A stretch of DNA of 64,000 nt from Deinococcus taeanensis (lineage in GTDB: Bacteria; Deinococcota; Deinococci; Deinococcales; Deinococcaceae), in contig NZ_CP083455.1 of assembly GCF_020229735.1 (NCBI RefSeq), positions 2,197,001-2,261,000 of the forward strand, written 5' to 3'. The notes beneath the pieces are model-generated. The model was given only the letters and a program-made list of their open reading frames with translations. It did no database searches and was not told where the DNA came from. The translations under genes were made by a program, and so were the position numbers. Positions within the stretch are counted from its first letter, which is position 1. The number at the start of each line of letters is the position of its first letter. Shown piece by piece: positions 43,614-52,315 of this stretch.

Positions 43614-44141
43614 ATGAGCGCACCCGTGACGTTCCTGGTGGCCAGCCCGCACCTGCGCGGCGGGGTGTTCGAAGGTGCCGTGATCCTGCTGCTGGAGCAC
43701 GACGCGAAGGGGGCCATGGGCCTGATCGTGAACGCCCCGATGGTGCAGACCGTCGAGGACCTGATGGCAGACGCCGCAGGCCAGCGGGACCCGGCGTGGC
43801 TGGGCGGCCCGGTGGACCCCACGCTGGGCTGGTGCCTGTACCCAGACCCCGTGGGACTGGACGGGGAAATCAAGCTGCTGCCGGGACTGAACGTGTCGAG
43901 CAGCTTGGACGTGCTGCGCGCCGTGATGGCCAGCCGGCAGCGGTACATGCTGGTGCTGGGGTACGCGGGGTGGTCGGGCGGGCAGCTGGCCGAGGAGGCC
44001 CGCGAGGGCGCGTGGGTGTGGGTGGAGCAGGACACGCCGGCGCTGCTGTGGGACGTACCGGCGCAGGAGCGGTGGCAGGCGGCCCTGGACCGGCTGGGCG
44101 TGCAGGCCGACCGGATCATGCCGGGTGGCGCGCAGGCCTGA
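43614..44141 (+). CDS. YqgE/AlgH (UPF0301) family protein
   Basis: 175 residues. The N-terminal FLVASPHLRGGVFEGAVILL, LLEHDAKGAMGLIVNAP and later YMLVLGYAGWSGGQLAEEAR are the defining motifs. The family's biochemical role is unsettled; AlgH influences alginate genes in Pseudomonas. TATTCT ends seven bases before the ATG, so the mRNA is probably leaderless. It lies directly upstream of tRNA-Asn. Confidence 0.9.
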   Translation: MSAPVTFLVASPHLRGGVFEGAVILLLEHDAKGAMGLIVNAPMVQTVEDLMADAAGQRDPAWLGGPVDPTLGWCLYPDPVGLDGEIKLLPGLNVSSSLDVLRAVMASRQRYMLVLGYAGWSGGQLAEEAREGAWVWVEQDTPALLWDVPAQERWQAALDRLGVQADRIMPGGAQA

Positions 44142-44216
44142 CGCCGAGCGGGGCTTGCGCGGCCTGGGAGTGCATGCTACTATCCCTCTCGCGCCGGAAA
44201 CGGCCCGCCACCAGTG

Positions 44217-44293
<77 letters not shown>

Positions 44294-44295
44294 GC

Positions 44296-44322
44296 AAACC
44301 CCCTCCCAGAGGGGGTTTTTTG
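44296..44322 (+). terminator. Terminator after tRNA-Asn, supplied by the island
   Basis: 9-bp stem (44296-44304 with 44310-44318) and a run of seven or more T. It lies on the island side of the attachment repeat, replacing the original terminator now at 55635-55659. Confidence 0.85.
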
Positions 44323-44387
44323 TATTGCCTTTCGTGCCCAACGGTTCAGACGCCCGTTTCGTGCCCAACGCGTGCCCAACGGAACTG

Positions 44388-45590
44388 CTAGCCGTCGGCG
44401 TCTGAGTCTTGCGTGAGCGTCGAGAAATCCAGGGTCAAGGCCTCACGTTCCTTCTGAAACACGGTCCGGTAACGGTCCTGGGTGAACGACGGGCGGGCGT
44501 GCCCCACGTGCGCACTGATCACCTCGACCGCCTTCCCCTGCTGCCCATGAATGGAAATGAAACTGTGCCGGAGCACATGCGTCCCCTTGTACGGCACCTC
44601 CGCTTTCCTGCACAGGTCCTGCATGAGCTTATAGACGTTATCCGGCAGGATCGGCAGCCCCCGCGAGGTCGTGAACACCGCGTCACTGCCCACGTAGCGC
44701 GCGCCCTGCGCCTCCCGGTCAAGCGCGACCTGCCGCGGCATGTCCCGCAGGAGGCTCAGGGCGTCCCCGGTCACCGGAATGGTGCGGCGCGACCGAGCCG
44801 TTTTCGGCGTGGTTCTGTGGGCCTTGCCGCTCAGACTGACCAGCGCTTCCCGGATGTGCACCAACCCGCTGTCCAGGTCAACGTTCTCCCACCGGAGGCC
44901 CAACGTCTCCCCTATCCGCATCCCCGTTGAGAGCATGAAGCAGAACGCCACCCCCCGGCGGTCCTGACGCGCCACCCGGTAGAAGCGACCCGCCTCCTCT
45001 TCCGTCCAGGCTTTCGACAACCCGTCCTGCGCGGCCTCGCGGGTAGACTTGGGCCGCACCACATCCGCCGGATTGCGGAGCAGGTCACCGTGCCTCACTG
45101 CCTCCGCGAACATCTGCCGCAGGATGTTGTGAATCTGCCGCTTCATCGAGTCACTGAGCGGTTTCCCCAGATCCTCCGCCCGGCGTTTGTCCTGATGCCT
45201 GAGGCCGGCGTAGAACGCCTCCAGATCACGTGGGGTAATGCTGGCCATCTTCCGCCCGCCTAGAGCGGGAATGATATGGGTGTCAATCATGTTGCGCTGG
45301 CCATGGCTGTATTTGGCTGCCTGCCCCTCCCGACGCACCTCATGCCACGCCAGCACGTACTCCTTGAGCGTCGTCTTCGGCGTGACGGCAAATTGTCCCC
45401 GGCGTGCGTCCGTCCGCACCTGACTCAGGGCTTCCTCCGCTTCCGTCTTGGTGCTGACCGTTCCACTCACGCGCTCTAGTTCCCCGTTGGGAAGCTCAAC
45501 GGTCGCCCGCCATTGGAACCGCCCGGACGGGAGCCGGCGAATGGTACCGCGCCCGTTGCCACGCTTGGCTGTGTCCGCTTTTTTCGCCAC
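44388..45590 (-). CDS. int: Phage-type tyrosine integrase of island 2
   Basis: 400 residues. An Arg-rich N-terminal arm-binding domain (GRGTIRRLPSGRFQWRATV), a SAM-like core-binding domain, then the catalytic set: Arg in MLSTGMRIGETLGL, HxxR in HVLRHSFISIHG, His in AHVGHARPSF and Tyr in QDRYRTVF. The start is GTG after a G-rich ribosome binding site. The presence of an arm-binding domain fits a lambda-like att site with arm repeats. It lies 95 bases from the tRNA-Asn repeat. Confidence 0.93.
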   Translation of the reverse strand: MAKKADTAKRGNGRGTIRRLPSGRFQWRATVELPNGELERVSGTVSTKTEAEEALSQVRTDARRGQFAVTPKTTLKEYVLAWHEVRREGQAAKYSHGQRNMIDTHIIPALGGRKMASITPRDLEAFYAGLRHQDKRRAEDLGKPLSDSMKRQIHNILRQMFAEAVRHGDLLRNPADVVRPKSTREAAQDGLSKAWTEEEAGRFYRVARQDRRGVAFCFMLSTGMRIGETLGLRWENVDLDSGLVHIREALVSLSGKAHRTTPKTARSRRTIPVTGDALSLLRDMPRQVALDREAQGARYVGSDAVFTTSRGLPILPDNVYKLMQDLCRKAEVPYKGTHVLRHSFISIHGQQGKAVEVISAHVGHARPSFTQDRYRTVFQKEREALTLDFSTLTQDSDADG

Positions 45591-45643
45591 AGTCCCCCCT
45601 CGTGTCTGTTCTGCGAAAACTATCCTTCCCGTTGGTTTTCAAT

Positions 45644-45664
45644 GTACGGACGGGCCTGCCGTAC
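45644..45664. promoter_or_regulatory. Inverted repeat upstream of int
   Basis: GTACGG-N9-CCGTAC, about 55 bases before the int start; it may be an operator or an integrase arm site. Confidence 0.35.
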
Positions 45665-45764
45665 GACTCGGCTTCTGGTTCAGTTGAAGTTTACTGGCAG
45701 GCGTGACCCACCAGCAAAAAACGTTGTGTCAACCGACCACGAGTGATTCCTGGCAAACTGGCAA

Positions 45765-45971
45765 TCAGGAGTGGGGGCGGCTCTGCTGAAACAGGGCGCG
45801 GAGAGGTTCCAGGTCAGAGTCGGCAGGCATGAAATCCTGAATGCGGCCCAGGAAGCACCATTTCAGTTCATCCACTGTAAAGCCCTGGGACGCCACCACG
45901 TCTTGAGCAACGAATTCAAGCTCCCCTCCGCACCGGTCTCTAAGCGCAGTCCAGAGGGGAGCCTGGGGCAA
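45765..45971 (-). CDS. Small uncharacterised protein, 68 residues
   Basis: No family recognised. Begins with TTG seven bases after the usher-like gene stop, so it would be the last gene of the fibre operon. Acidic, with one Cys-Trp pair (ELKWCFLGRIQDFMPADSDLE, given in part: WCFLGRIQDFMP). No signal peptide, unlike the three genes before it. The start codon and weak ribosome binding site make it uncertain. Confidence 0.4.
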   Translation of the reverse strand: MPQAPLWTALRDRCGGELEFVAQDVVASQGFTVDELKWCFLGRIQDFMPADSDLEPLRALFQQSRPHS

Positions 45972-45978
45972 TGTTTAC

Positions 45979-48390
45979 CTATTTCAGCTCTAGCGAGCCC
46001 CCTTCTTCAACCTGAACTTCCTGGGTAATCGGCAGAAGGTGAAGGTCGGCCATGACCCAGCCGTCTTCCGGCACAGTGAGCGTGGCAGTTACCAGCCGGG
46101 CGGTGGTGAGGAGGGCGCTGCCGTCCACGGACAGTAGCAGGTCATAGGTACCAGGCTGGACGCTGTTGAGTTTAAAGGTACCGTCCCCAGCCAGTCGAGC
46201 CTCATACGACCCCTCAGGACCGCTGAGCCGCACGACCAGGCTGGCCAGAGCCGGGGCGTCAGGAACCACCAGTTTGCCAGCCACCTCCCCTGCCGCAGGC
46301 CAGTCCAGCACCACTTGGCCCTGGACCGTGACGCCAGGCGAGAGGCGAATGGTCACTGTGCTTGTCTGACCACCCACTATGGTAACGGGGAGAGGCAGGG
46401 CGGGCCGGGCGCGCAGGCCCGCCACTGCGTCACCCTCCACGACGTTCAGCTGCACAGTGCCCTGCGGCACGTCCGGGAACACGAAGCGGCCGGTAGCGTC
46501 CGTGATGGTGGTGAGTTCGCCTGCCTGGAGGCGCAAGCCCGTGATGGGCTGCCCGTCAGGACGCAGCAGCCGGCCCTCAAGGCGACCCACGTCAGGACGG
46601 CGGCCGGTGATGAGTTCGAGCGGGTAGCTGAGCACCGCGCGCCATTGCGGGCGACTCTGGCCGTTCCCGACGGTGACTGACCCACTGACGGACAGGTCCG
46701 CCTGCTGAATTTTCGTATTCAGGCTGCCCGTTACAGTCCAGGGGGCACCGGATGAGGTGGGCGAGAGAATGCCAAGGTTGACGGCACCGCTGCGGATTCC
46801 AAAATCAGCACCAAGCCCTACAACCGGACGAACTGTCTTGGCCTGCAGGTTCAACTGGGCGCCCACCGTCGGCCGGAGGGTGATGGGCCCGGCGGGGATC
46901 ACGGTGCTGGTCTGCATGACCGCCGTGCCGGACGACCACTTCAGGCGCGTGTCCCACGCAGCTTTCTGGTAGCGCACCTGGGCGTCCGTAACCTGACTGC
47001 CGATCCCTTTGACACTTACTTCAACGCTTTCTTTGGGGGCGTTCAGGCGACCAGTGACGGAAACCATGGCTGATGCGCCGGGCGTCATGGGGTCCCGCTG
47101 GTAGACGCCAGACACAGTGCCGCTCAGGTCCTTGCGGAACTGGTGACGCATCTCGGCGTTCACGGTCACGTCAGCATTTGTCTGTCCCTGGTACCCGGCC
47201 GCGCGGTACGAACCACTGACGGTGGCGGTGTTGGTCTGGCTCTGGTACGTCACGCCAATCGTGCCGCGGGCCGCGGTGGTGGTCAGGTCCATGGCCGCTC
47301 CGGCCCAGGCACGGACAGGGCCGGAGCGGCCGGTAGCGTCGGCGGCGACCGTGGTGCCAAGCCTGGAGGTTACGACGCCCAGGCTGGCCCCTGCCTGCGC
47401 CCCGACGTAGCGTACGGTGATGCCCCCAGCGAAGGCGCCTTCATGGCTACCCGCACTTACGTCGGCGTGCCAGGGGCCCTCCATGACGGTGCCACTGACC
47501 CCGAAGAGACTCGTACCAGCCTGCTGGGAGAGACCGGGGTGCGACAGGTGACCCGCAGCCACCGTGTAGGTTTTTGTGGTGTACCGAGCGCGCCACGTCG
47601 TGTCTGAGGCATACAGGTCGACCGTACCGGGCACCTTTGGGTGAATACGGCCGCTCAGGGCAAGTTCTGTATGCAGCGCAGGTCCCACGCTGAACCGGAC
47701 CTGGCCCCGCAGAGTCAGGGCGCGCTCCGCGACCGGCAATTCACTGATCAGGGCCGCGCTGGTGGTCTGCTCTGTGCGAGTTAGACCACCCTGTCCCTGC
47801 ACCTTCAGAGTGATCCGGCGGGTAGTGGCCTTGGAGCGAGGCAGGGTGCCGCTCACTGTGACGGTTGCGCGTTCCCCGGGCGCCAGGGTCAGGGTGGCCG
47901 GATTCACTCTTAGGCCCGCGGGGTCTGTACTGAGCGTCAGGTTCTCGGACAGATTCCCACTGTTCACCAGCATGTACTGGATGTCGACCTCACCGTCAAT
48001 CATGGTCCGGGCACCTGGGAGAGTCTGAACATTCACTTCACGACGCGGCGCAATGCGCAGCATGGCACTGGCTTGAAGATCTCCGGCTCGCAGATGTACT
48101 GCGTACGCCCCCGCCGCCACTTGGGCAGGCGCTGTAACAGGAAGCAGCAGGGTGTACCGTTCACCCGGCGCGAGCGTCAGTGTTTCTACAGGGAACAGCA
48201 GGTGCCATCCTGCTGGAAGCTCCGGTTGGGGCGTTCCGCTCCAGGGGACTGCTGTGTCGTTGTGTACCTCAAATATCACGGTGACCGAGTCCACAACCTT
48301 AATGACCTGCTCGCCCTGAGGGCCTGTCAGGCGCAGAGCTTGCGCGCCAGATGAAAGCAGCAGCGAGAGCGCCAGGGCACTCCAGCGCAT
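45979..48390 (-). CDS. Usher-like outer-membrane protein of the fibre operon
   Basis: 803 residues. Signal peptide 1-20 (LALSLLLSSGAQA). Two Ig-like strand domains at about 20-110 and 115-205, the second with a NSGNLSENLTL motif common in secreted beta-sandwiches. A long region from about 215 to 610 of alternating polar and hydrophobic strands, as in outer-membrane beta-barrels. Then a carboxypeptidase-regulatory/CnaB-like domain near 630-700 (DGQPITGLRL, TDATGRFVFPDVPQG) and another beta domain to the end. Size and position after a chaperone-like gene resemble fimbrial ushers, but no FimD signature was found. It starts one base after the chaperone gene stop. Confidence 0.7.
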   Translation of the reverse strand: MRWSALALSLLLSSGAQALRLTGPQGEQVIKVVDSVTVIFEVHNDTAVPWSGTPQPELPAGWHLLFPVETLTLAPGERYTLLLPVTAPAQVAAGAYAVHLRAGDLQASAMLRIAPRREVNVQTLPGARTMIDGEVDIQYMLVNSGNLSENLTLSTDPAGLRVNPATLTLAPGERATVTVSGTLPRSKATTRRITLKVQGQGGLTRTEQTTSAALISELPVAERALTLRGQVRFSVGPALHTELALSGRIHPKVPGTVDLYASDTTWRARYTTKTYTVAAGHLSHPGLSQQAGTSLFGVSGTVMEGPWHADVSAGSHEGAFAGGITVRYVGAQAGASLGVVTSRLGTTVAADATGRSGPVRAWAGAAMDLTTTAARGTIGVTYQSQTNTATVSGSYRAAGYQGQTNADVTVNAEMRHQFRKDLSGTVSGVYQRDPMTPGASAMVSVTGRLNAPKESVEVSVKGIGSQVTDAQVRYQKAAWDTRLKWSSGTAVMQTSTVIPAGPITLRPTVGAQLNLQAKTVRPVVGLGADFGIRSGAVNLGILSPTSSGAPWTVTGSLNTKIQQADLSVSGSVTVGNGQSRPQWRAVLSYPLELITGRRPDVGRLEGRLLRPDGQPITGLRLQAGELTTITDATGRFVFPDVPQGTVQLNVVEGDAVAGLRARPALPLPVTIVGGQTSTVTIRLSPGVTVQGQVVLDWPAAGEVAGKLVVPDAPALASLVVRLSGPEGSYEARLAGDGTFKLNSVQPGTYDLLLSVDGSALLTTARLVTATLTVPEDGWVMADLHLLPITQEVQVEEGGSLELK

Positions 48391-48391
48391 C

Positions 48392-49165
48392 TTAGTTCCC
48401 CAATGAAACGTTGTACCGCGTTCCCACAACTGGGTTAACACCATCGTTGGCCATCACCAAGAAGGTGTACTTGCCAGACGTGAGTTTGCCGAAGTTGAAG
48501 TTGAGCTGCACGCCACCACCAGGGTAAAGGCGGATTTTACCCACCTCATTACGAGCAACCAGTTTGCCTTGTGGGTCATAAACCTCGGCACGGTATTGAG
48601 GGAAGGTGACAGCATTGCCGTCATTGAAAACCTTCACGCCCAAGTTCACGCCCTCTGGCTGACGCTCAAGATTGGGGCTGGCGAAGCGAATTTTCGCATT
48701 CCCCCCTGCCAGAGTGGTAATCAGATTGATGGCGTAACGAGTGTTGACAATAACCCCACCCTTGCTGGCTGAAGGCTGACGATCCGGTTGCACGATGACT
48801 GCGCTCCAGTGAGTCCCAGGCGCGACCTCTTGTGGCACCGAAATGGTGACATTGAACGATTTGGTGCTGTTGGCCGGCACAGTCACCAGCGTTGCAGGCA
48901 GTTTGATCCAGAGCGCATTGCTTCGGTCGAGTTGGCCAGGTTGGAGATATGTGGTGGTGCCTGGCAGAGCCCGTACATCCTCAATGCTCACTCGAACAGT
49001 TTCTGCGGCGGTTCCGGAGTTTCTAAGCGTGATAGGCACTTGAATTACCTGGCCAGGCTTCACATCGAGGTCACGAGCAAGGCTGCCCTGCACAGCGGTG
49101 GAGGCATGTGCCGTTGTGAGAAGTGCGCCAGTGGACAGGAGGAGAGGAAAAAAAGAGTACTTCAT
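48392..49165 (-). CDS. Periplasmic chaperone-like beta-sandwich protein
   Basis: 257 residues with a signal peptide (MKYSFFPLLLSTGALLTTAHA). Two Ig-like domains: the first has PITLRNSGTAAETVRVSI and SFNVTISVPQEVAPGTHWSAV, the second VNLGVKVFNDGNAVTFPQYRAEV shown in part as VFNDGNAVTFPQYRAEV, and a C-terminal GKYTFLVMANDG. This matches the layout of PapD-like chaperones and of DUF916-type secreted proteins. There is no C-terminal membrane helix. Encoded between the small secreted subunit and the usher-like barrel, so it probably guides the subunit through the periplasm. Confidence 0.7.
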   Translation of the reverse strand: MKYSFFPLLLSTGALLTTAHASTAVQGSLARDLDVKPGQVIQVPITLRNSGTAAETVRVSIEDVRALPGTTTYLQPGQLDRSNALWIKLPATLVTVPANSTKSFNVTISVPQEVAPGTHWSAVIVQPDRQPSASKGGVIVNTRYAINLITTLAGGNAKIRFASPNLERQPEGVNLGVKVFNDGNAVTFPQYRAEVYDPQGKLVARNEVGKIRLYPGGGVQLNFNFGKLTSGKYTFLVMANDGVNPVVGTRYNVSLGN

Positions 49166-49192
49166 GGAAGAGACCCCCTCAAAGGTGGAAGT

Positions 49193-49228
49193 AAAGGGCA
49201 GTAGAACCTTGGAGTTCTACTGCCCTTT
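49193..49228 (-). promoter_or_regulatory. Intercistronic hairpin between subunit and chaperone genes
   Basis: 15-bp perfect stem (49193-49207 with 49214-49228) and a six-base loop. Without a T-run on the minus strand. It probably stabilises the upstream subunit message or attenuates read-through, giving more subunit than assembly proteins. Confidence 0.6.
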
Positions 49229-49258
49229 ATATGGTCAGCTCACTTGAAAAAAGCGAGA

Positions 49259-49723
49259 TTACTCAGAGATAGTGAAGTCGACGGTGATGGTCGCGTTAGC
49301 AGCAAATCCGTTTTTCAGGGCAGCATCACTCAGTTCTGCGGTGTAGGAAAGTGTGGGGGAAGCGCTGGTCTGGGCGGCCAGGCCGCTCAGAATGTCACCT
49401 GATGGCGCGGTGGTATCGAGTATAACGCCAGTAGTGGCGGTACCGACCTTGATAGTCAGAGACTTCACGAAGGTGGGGACATTCGAGACAGTGGCTGTCA
49501 CTTTACGAGTACCAGTGCTTACCCCGGCGGTGGCCCAGTTCAGGGTGCCAGTGCCAGTGGCAGCCGTAGCCCCTGCGCCAGCCCACGTCAGATCGGCATT
49601 GTCAGCCGAGATGGTGTCAGGGGCAGAGTTGACCAGCGTGAGGGTGGCGCTATCGGAAACAGCGAACGCGACGTTGCTCAGGACGAGGGTGGCCAGCAGG
49701 GCAATGCTTTTGAAGTTACGCAT
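49259..49723 (-). CDS. Small secreted pilin-like subunit
   Basis: 154 residues: signal peptide of about 21 (MRNFKSIALLATLVLSNVAFA), mature part of some 133 residues rich in Thr, Ala, Ser and Gly without cysteines. Predicted all-beta, with SATLTLVNSAPDTIS at the new N-terminus and a strand pair ITVDFTISE at the very end. This fits a fimbrial or spore-coat-U-like subunit assembled by strand exchange. AGGAG lies six to seven bases before the ATG. First gene of the operon subunit - chaperone - usher-like. Identification as a fibre subunit is inference. Confidence 0.65.
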   Translation of the reverse strand: MRNFKSIALLATLVLSNVAFAVSDSATLTLVNSAPDTISADNADLTWAGAGATAATGTGTLNWATAGVSTGTRKVTATVSNVPTFVKSLTIKVGTATTGVILDTTAPSGDILSGLAAQTSASPTLSYTAELSDAALKNGFAANATITVDFTISE

Positions 49724-50099
49724 CAGATACTCCTGTTCGGAAGCAGTCTTCCGAGGGTTGAGGGTGCTTTCCATCCGTGTGCCGGACGGTAAAGCGGGCG
49801 AAAAGGCGGTCGCACCACTTGCTCCCCTCGCCTGAGGTGCCCGGGTTACGGGGCGAGGATCATCACATCTCTTCGTCAGGAGCTTGTCTGATCGAAGTAC
49901 CTAGAGAATAGCCACGGGACCTCACAAGTCTCTTACCAACTCGGATCAGGACATCAATAAAGCCGTGGGGTCTTCGCCCCTTCAATATTCCCGCTAGCTG
50001 GCCTAACACAGACGGAATGATCCTCCCGGAAGCCCGTCCGGTTTGGCAATCGCTTGGGCTCCTGCCCTTCTGAACTGAAGGCCCCAGAGCAAACTGGTC
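49724..50099. other. Long leader/intergenic region upstream of the fibre operon
   Basis: 376 bases without a gene. It holds a hairpin with 7-bp stem (49826-49832 with 49852-49858) in the leader of the fibre operon and a short GGGG/CCCC hairpin near 49965. No known riboswitch matched by eye and no promoter stands out. Confidence 0.45.
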
Positions 50100-50540
50100 T
50101 TACTTCGGGGAACGATCCCTGGCCGTGCGCAGGCCCTTGAACAGGCGGGACGGTCCACCCTGACCCAATCTGGTGGCCAGACCCAGAATGAGCCGCGCAG
50201 CGGGCAGAAATTCCTCCTTCTCTTCGGGAGTCAGGACGTTCACTTTGATCTTCTCAGCCGCCTTGAGGGCTTCCGCGATCATCAGATACTCCAGCCGTTC
50301 CTGAGTCAGGGGGTGAAGAGAAAACTGCTCACTCTCGAACAAGGGCTGGCCTGTTTTCCGGTCGTAGCGGTAGTCACCCTCAGTAGTGAGCGTGTCCTCA
50401 TCCACGGCGATGAGCGGCAGGACCCGCCAGGGCCGGTTTCTGCGCTCGATGCAGACGTACCCGCCCACGACAGTCCCTGTCACGTCCTCGAGGTGTTCCG
50501 CAATGACCAGAAGATCGAGGCCGGGGGGAGGAGTCGCCAT
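50100..50540 (-). CDS. Uncharacterised 146-residue island protein
   Basis: No family recognised. N-terminal beta-rich part (LDLLVIAEHLEDVTGTVVGG, WRVLPLIAVDED) and a helical C-terminal half with EALKAAEKIKVNVLTPEEKEE. Soluble. The ATG is six bases after TAAAAT on the minus strand, a leaderless promoter, so this is a separate unit from the replication module upstream. Confidence 0.65.
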   Translation of the reverse strand: MATPPPGLDLLVIAEHLEDVTGTVVGGYVCIERRNRPWRVLPLIAVDEDTLTTEGDYRYDRKTGQPLFESEQFSLHPLTQERLEYLMIAEALKAAEKIKVNVLTPEEKEEFLPAARLILGLATRLGQGGPSRLFKGLRTARDRSPK

Positions 50541-50546
50541 GCCAGC

Positions 50547-50552
50547 ATTTTA
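50547..50552 (-). promoter_or_regulatory. Leaderless -10 box of the 146-residue protein gene
   Basis: TAAAAT on the minus strand, six bases before the ATG at 50540. Confidence 0.5.
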
Positions 50553-50748
50553 CTGAGGTTGGCAGATGGCCCACCACTGGCCGGGCCGGGTCCGGAAGCC
50601 GCCGGCGTGGGTGTCTACAGCACTTCAAGGGTCAACCCCTGGAGTGACATCCGTCCGAGCGGGCCGAGCCCAGCCCGCAGCGGAACCCATATGCTCGTAG
50701 CTTCCTTCAGCGTCTTCTGGCCGTCTCCAGCTCAGAAGTACGCCTCTT

Positions 50749-51717
50749 TCAGATGCCTTCTGTGATGTTTGTGTGATCGAGTACACCCCGGAGCGGCCCT
50801 AGGGTCTCCAGACCCTCCCCCTGGCGCCGCGCGGCTTCCAGGTCATGCAAGGCCCGGTACAGCACGCGCTCCAGGTGCGCTTCATAGCGCGTGACCTTCG
50901 CCAGGGTCTCCCCATCCGGCATAGCGGCGAGTACGTAGGAGTCCGCTTCGATCTGCCGGGCGTCCATCACAGCCGCCCGCACCTCCCTTGCTTTGCGGCG
51001 CTGGCCGCCCGCGAGGCTCTGGAGCCACACCGCCCCCAGGTCCGGCAGGCGCTCCCGCCACAGGCGCACCAGGCCCGGAAGCTCTTCCGGCTCGAATTCC
51101 CAGTCTCCTGCCTCGAGGGCGGTCAGGTCCTCCGGCTGCCCGCGCTTGCCCGTCAAGGCCCGCACAAGCTCCCCGGGCGTCACGCCGACCCGCTGCAGGG
51201 ACTCACTCAGCAGGTGCCCCACAGTGAACGCCAGCTCCGCCGGCAGTCCTTCCCCGGTTCCGCCTTCGGCCAGCGCCTCCAGGCACGCCCCGCTGACTTC
51301 CAGGCTCACTGCCGCCGTTTCCGCGAGGGCCGGATCTGTCCGGAGGTGCTCAGCGCTCTCCCCCACCATCCGGTGAACGCGGTTGAACGCCTTCAGGATG
51401 CCGCCCGCATACCCGTACTCCCGGCGTTCCGCGAGGCCCTGCGTGACCGTGCGCTGTTCCGAGGTGCACAGTGCCGCCTCGTACCGCGCCAGACGGTCGA
51501 GCCGCCACAGGGCAAGAGCGGCCCGCTCCGCGAGGCGTTCCTGCAGGTAGCCGCGCGCCCCGCTGGATTCGCGCACCGCCTCGACGTGCGCGAGGTACGC
51601 GGCCCGCTCTGCCGGGGGAACGTGTTCACTGAGGATGCCGTGCCGCTCGGCATTTGCGCCTCTCGGGTCACGTTCGACGCTCTGGGGGTTTGTTTCGTAA
51701 TTTTTGCCGTGCGTCAT
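50749..51717 (-). CDS. Uncharacterised helical protein, 322 residues
   Basis: N-terminus of the kind GANAERHGILSEHVPPAE followed by helical ERLAERAALALWRLDRLARYEAA and, near the end, YEAHLERVLYRALHDLEAAR. This NA-RHG ... ALWRL-R ... YE-L-R---RAL--LE arrangement is common in proteins of mobile elements and plasmids, some annotated next to terminase or replication genes, but without known function. Last gene of the overlapping replication module; its ATG overlaps the preceding stop by four bases. Confidence 0.7.
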   Translation of the reverse strand: MTHGKNYETNPQSVERDPRGANAERHGILSEHVPPAERAAYLAHVEAVRESSGARGYLQERLAERAALALWRLDRLARYEAALCTSEQRTVTQGLAERREYGYAGGILKAFNRVHRMVGESAEHLRTDPALAETAAVSLEVSGACLEALAEGGTGEGLPAELAFTVGHLLSESLQRVGVTPGELVRALTGKRGQPEDLTALEAGDWEFEPEELPGLVRLWRERLPDLGAVWLQSLAGGQRRKAREVRAAVMDARQIEADSYVLAAMPDGETLAKVTRYEAHLERVLYRALHDLEAARRQGEGLETLGPLRGVLDHTNITEGI

Positions 51718-51941
51718 GCTTGAACCTCGTCCAGGCGGGGGCGTCGAGCGGCCCGCGCGGAGTGTTTCTGCTGAGTGGTGAAGGGAACCGCGGTCTGGCG
51801 TGTGATCAGGCGCGGGGCTTCCCGCTTCAGCCCTTCCTGCGGACCTGGACCGCGCCGTTCTCCCCGCCGCCTCACGTACATTCCTTCACCGGCGTTGAGC
51901 AGGAGGCCCACCCGTGTGGGCGCGTCTGCCGGGGCAGTCAT
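51714..51941 (-). CDS. Small basic protein of the replication module, 75 residues
   Basis: No family recognised. Arg-rich (YVRRRGERRGPGP), likely nucleic-acid binding or disordered. Its ATG overlaps the stop of the upstream TubC-like gene by four bases and its stop overlaps the next start by four bases, which is the main reason to accept it. Confidence 0.6.
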   Translation of the reverse strand: MTAPADAPTRVGLLLNAGEGMYVRRRGERRGPGPQEGLKREAPRLITRQTAVPFTTQQKHSARAARRPRLDEVQA

Positions 51942-52315
51942 GCGGCCCACGCGCCCCGCGCAGCCCAGAGCGCCTGAAGCTGACGCGCCGGCTCGACACC
52001 CGCCGCGTAGAGGGCCGCGCTGGACAGGACGTACTCGCCCAGGTTCGCCACCACCCCACCCGGCAGGACGGCCGGGAAGTTGAGGTGATTCCCGACCGCA
52101 GCCTGGATCAGCCGCACCAGCGCGTCCGGCATCGACGCGGGCGTGGTGCCTGGATTCTGGAGCGCCGCCATGAGGGCCGCCTTCTGCGCCTTGAGTTGCG
52201 CGGCAAGCTCCGGTGTGATCGCCCCCTGGGGGGCGCGGGCCACCAGCTGCCCCCCGTCAATGGCCAGGCGCACGCCCCGGCCTTCCAGCTCGCGCAGCAG
52301 TTCGAGCGCTAGCAC
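51938..52315 (-). CDS. TubC docking-domain-like protein, 125 residues
   Basis: The N-terminal 50 residues (LELLRELEGRGVRLAIDGGQL, LVARAPQGAITPELAAQLKAQKA in the following part) follow the TubC N-terminal docking pattern, a small helical-beta unit also found attached to primase and helicase genes in mobile elements. The C-terminal half is a helical unknown. GTG start overlapping the ATPase stop by seven bases. It may couple the ATPase and primase products; that is inference. Confidence 0.65.
   Translation of the reverse strand: MLALELLRELEGRGVRLAIDGGQLVARAPQGAITPELAAQLKAQKAALMAALQNPGTTPASMPDALVRLIQAAVGNHLNFPAVLPGGVVANLGEYVLSSAALYAAGVEPARQLQALWAARGAWAA

Noticed and set aside
49801..49860. Cyclic-di-GMP riboswitch before the fibre operon
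   Set aside because: The GGGTTAC-like segment lies on the plus strand, opposite to the operon, and the conserved GNRA-tetraloop receptor layout is absent.
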